Positions 5,308 through 5,387 of a DNA stretch of 5,387 nt are shown piece after piece; within the stretch, counting starts at the first letter, position 1; every line of letters begins with the position of its first letter. This stretch comes from an uncultured Prevotella sp. (GTDB lineage Bacteria; Bacteroidota; Bacteroidia; Bacteroidales; Bacteroidaceae), in NCBI GenBank assembly GCA_945788545.1, contig CALZMK010000136.1, forward strand, positions 1 through 5,387, in the 5' to 3' direction. The notes under the pieces were generated by a model. It saw only the letters and a list, made by a program, of their open reading frames with translations, did no database searches and was not told where the DNA came from. The translations under genes were made by a program, and so were the position numbers.

Positions 5308-5329
5308 CACCGATTTTTATAAAGTTAGT
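5283..5329. repeat. Right arm of 47-bp imperfect inverted repeat
   Basis: This is the reverse complement of 57-11 with three mismatches. It contains the -7 box of the rightward promoter and the first part of its leader. The perfectly conserved 19 bases correspond to the leader directly after the likely transcription start, not to the core promoter. Confidence 0.85.
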
Positions 5330-5349
5330 TTAAAAAAGAGAGAGATTTT

Positions 5350-5387
5350 ATGGAAAAAAGAATCAAAATGCTTTTTGCCTGCCTTTT
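5350..5387 (+). CDS. Start of a probable SusC/RagA-like TonB-dependent transporter (partial)
   Basis: Only 12 codons are present before the window ends: MEKRIKMLFACL. A short basic N-terminus followed by a hydrophobic run fits the beginning of a signal peptide. This opening closely resembles the N-termini of SusC/RagA outer-membrane proteins in Prevotella-type genomes. SusC-like proteins import glycans or peptides across the outer membrane together with a SusD-like lipoprotein. The call rests on a very short fragment plus the promoter and leader context, so another exported protein is possible. The purine-rich GAGAGAGA just upstream supports this start. Confidence 0.5.
   Translation, partial: MEKRIKMLFACL

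Noticed and set aside
11..5329. Insertion sequence or transposon with terminal inverted repeats
   Set aside because: The repeat arms contain outward promoters and early leader sequence of flanking genes. No DDE transposase is present and no target-site duplication is visible. A conserved gene leader or recombination arm explains the arms better.

Overview
The window looks like a piece of a Bacteroidales chromosome, most likely Prevotella/Segatella-like or Bacteroides-like. It is AT-rich. Its promoters follow the Bacteroidetes pattern (a -33 TTTG, about 20 nt, then a -7 TAnnTTTG). Start codons lack a strong Shine-Dalgarno, and the gene families (AAA/PD-(D/E)XK ATPases, a SAM-like/tyrosine recombinase, a SusC-like N-terminus) are typical of that order. 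Species-level assignment is inference.

Layout: (1) Positions 1-80 hold an outward (minus-strand) promoter for a gene left of the window, back to back with a plus-strand promoter at 71-102. (2) Positions 154-1713 encode an AAA-type ATPase with a C-terminal PD-(D/E)XK nuclease-like domain, followed by a strong hairpin terminator. (3) Positions 1764-2401 contain no credible gene but much structure: a long palindrome, a minus-strand intrinsic terminator, a cluster of CTGTCA motifs, and an array of six 22-23-nt degenerate tandem repeats (plus one decayed unit) ending at the recombinase promoter. (4) Positions 2402-3553 encode a tyrosine recombinase. (5) Positions 3618-3719 hold a promoter-like box and a 34-nt tandem repeat array (2.6 copies) leading directly into (6) positions 3727-5079, an AAA_14/DUF4143-type ATPase, followed by a hairpin terminator. 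(7) Positions 5276-5387 hold a near-consensus promoter and the first 12 codons of what is probably a SusC/RagA-like TonB-dependent transporter.

The two ends of the window (11-57 and 5283-5329) form an imperfect 47-bp inverted repeat with 44 matches. It covers the -7 box and early leader of the two outward promoters. The cassette of recombinase plus two ATPase/nuclease-like genes therefore sits between two outward-facing, paralogous promoters. This may be a mobile or invertible accessory cassette between two outer-membrane transporter loci, or simply an accessory island between two genes with a conserved leader. The sequence alone does not decide.

The most unusual features are the 23-nt array, in which all twelve half-sites of six units read TGNNAC with variable central bases, and the 34-nt repeats, each of which carries promoter-like boxes one repeat apart. 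Both arrays sit immediately upstream of genes and are the best candidates for an undescribed regulatory or recombination substrate.
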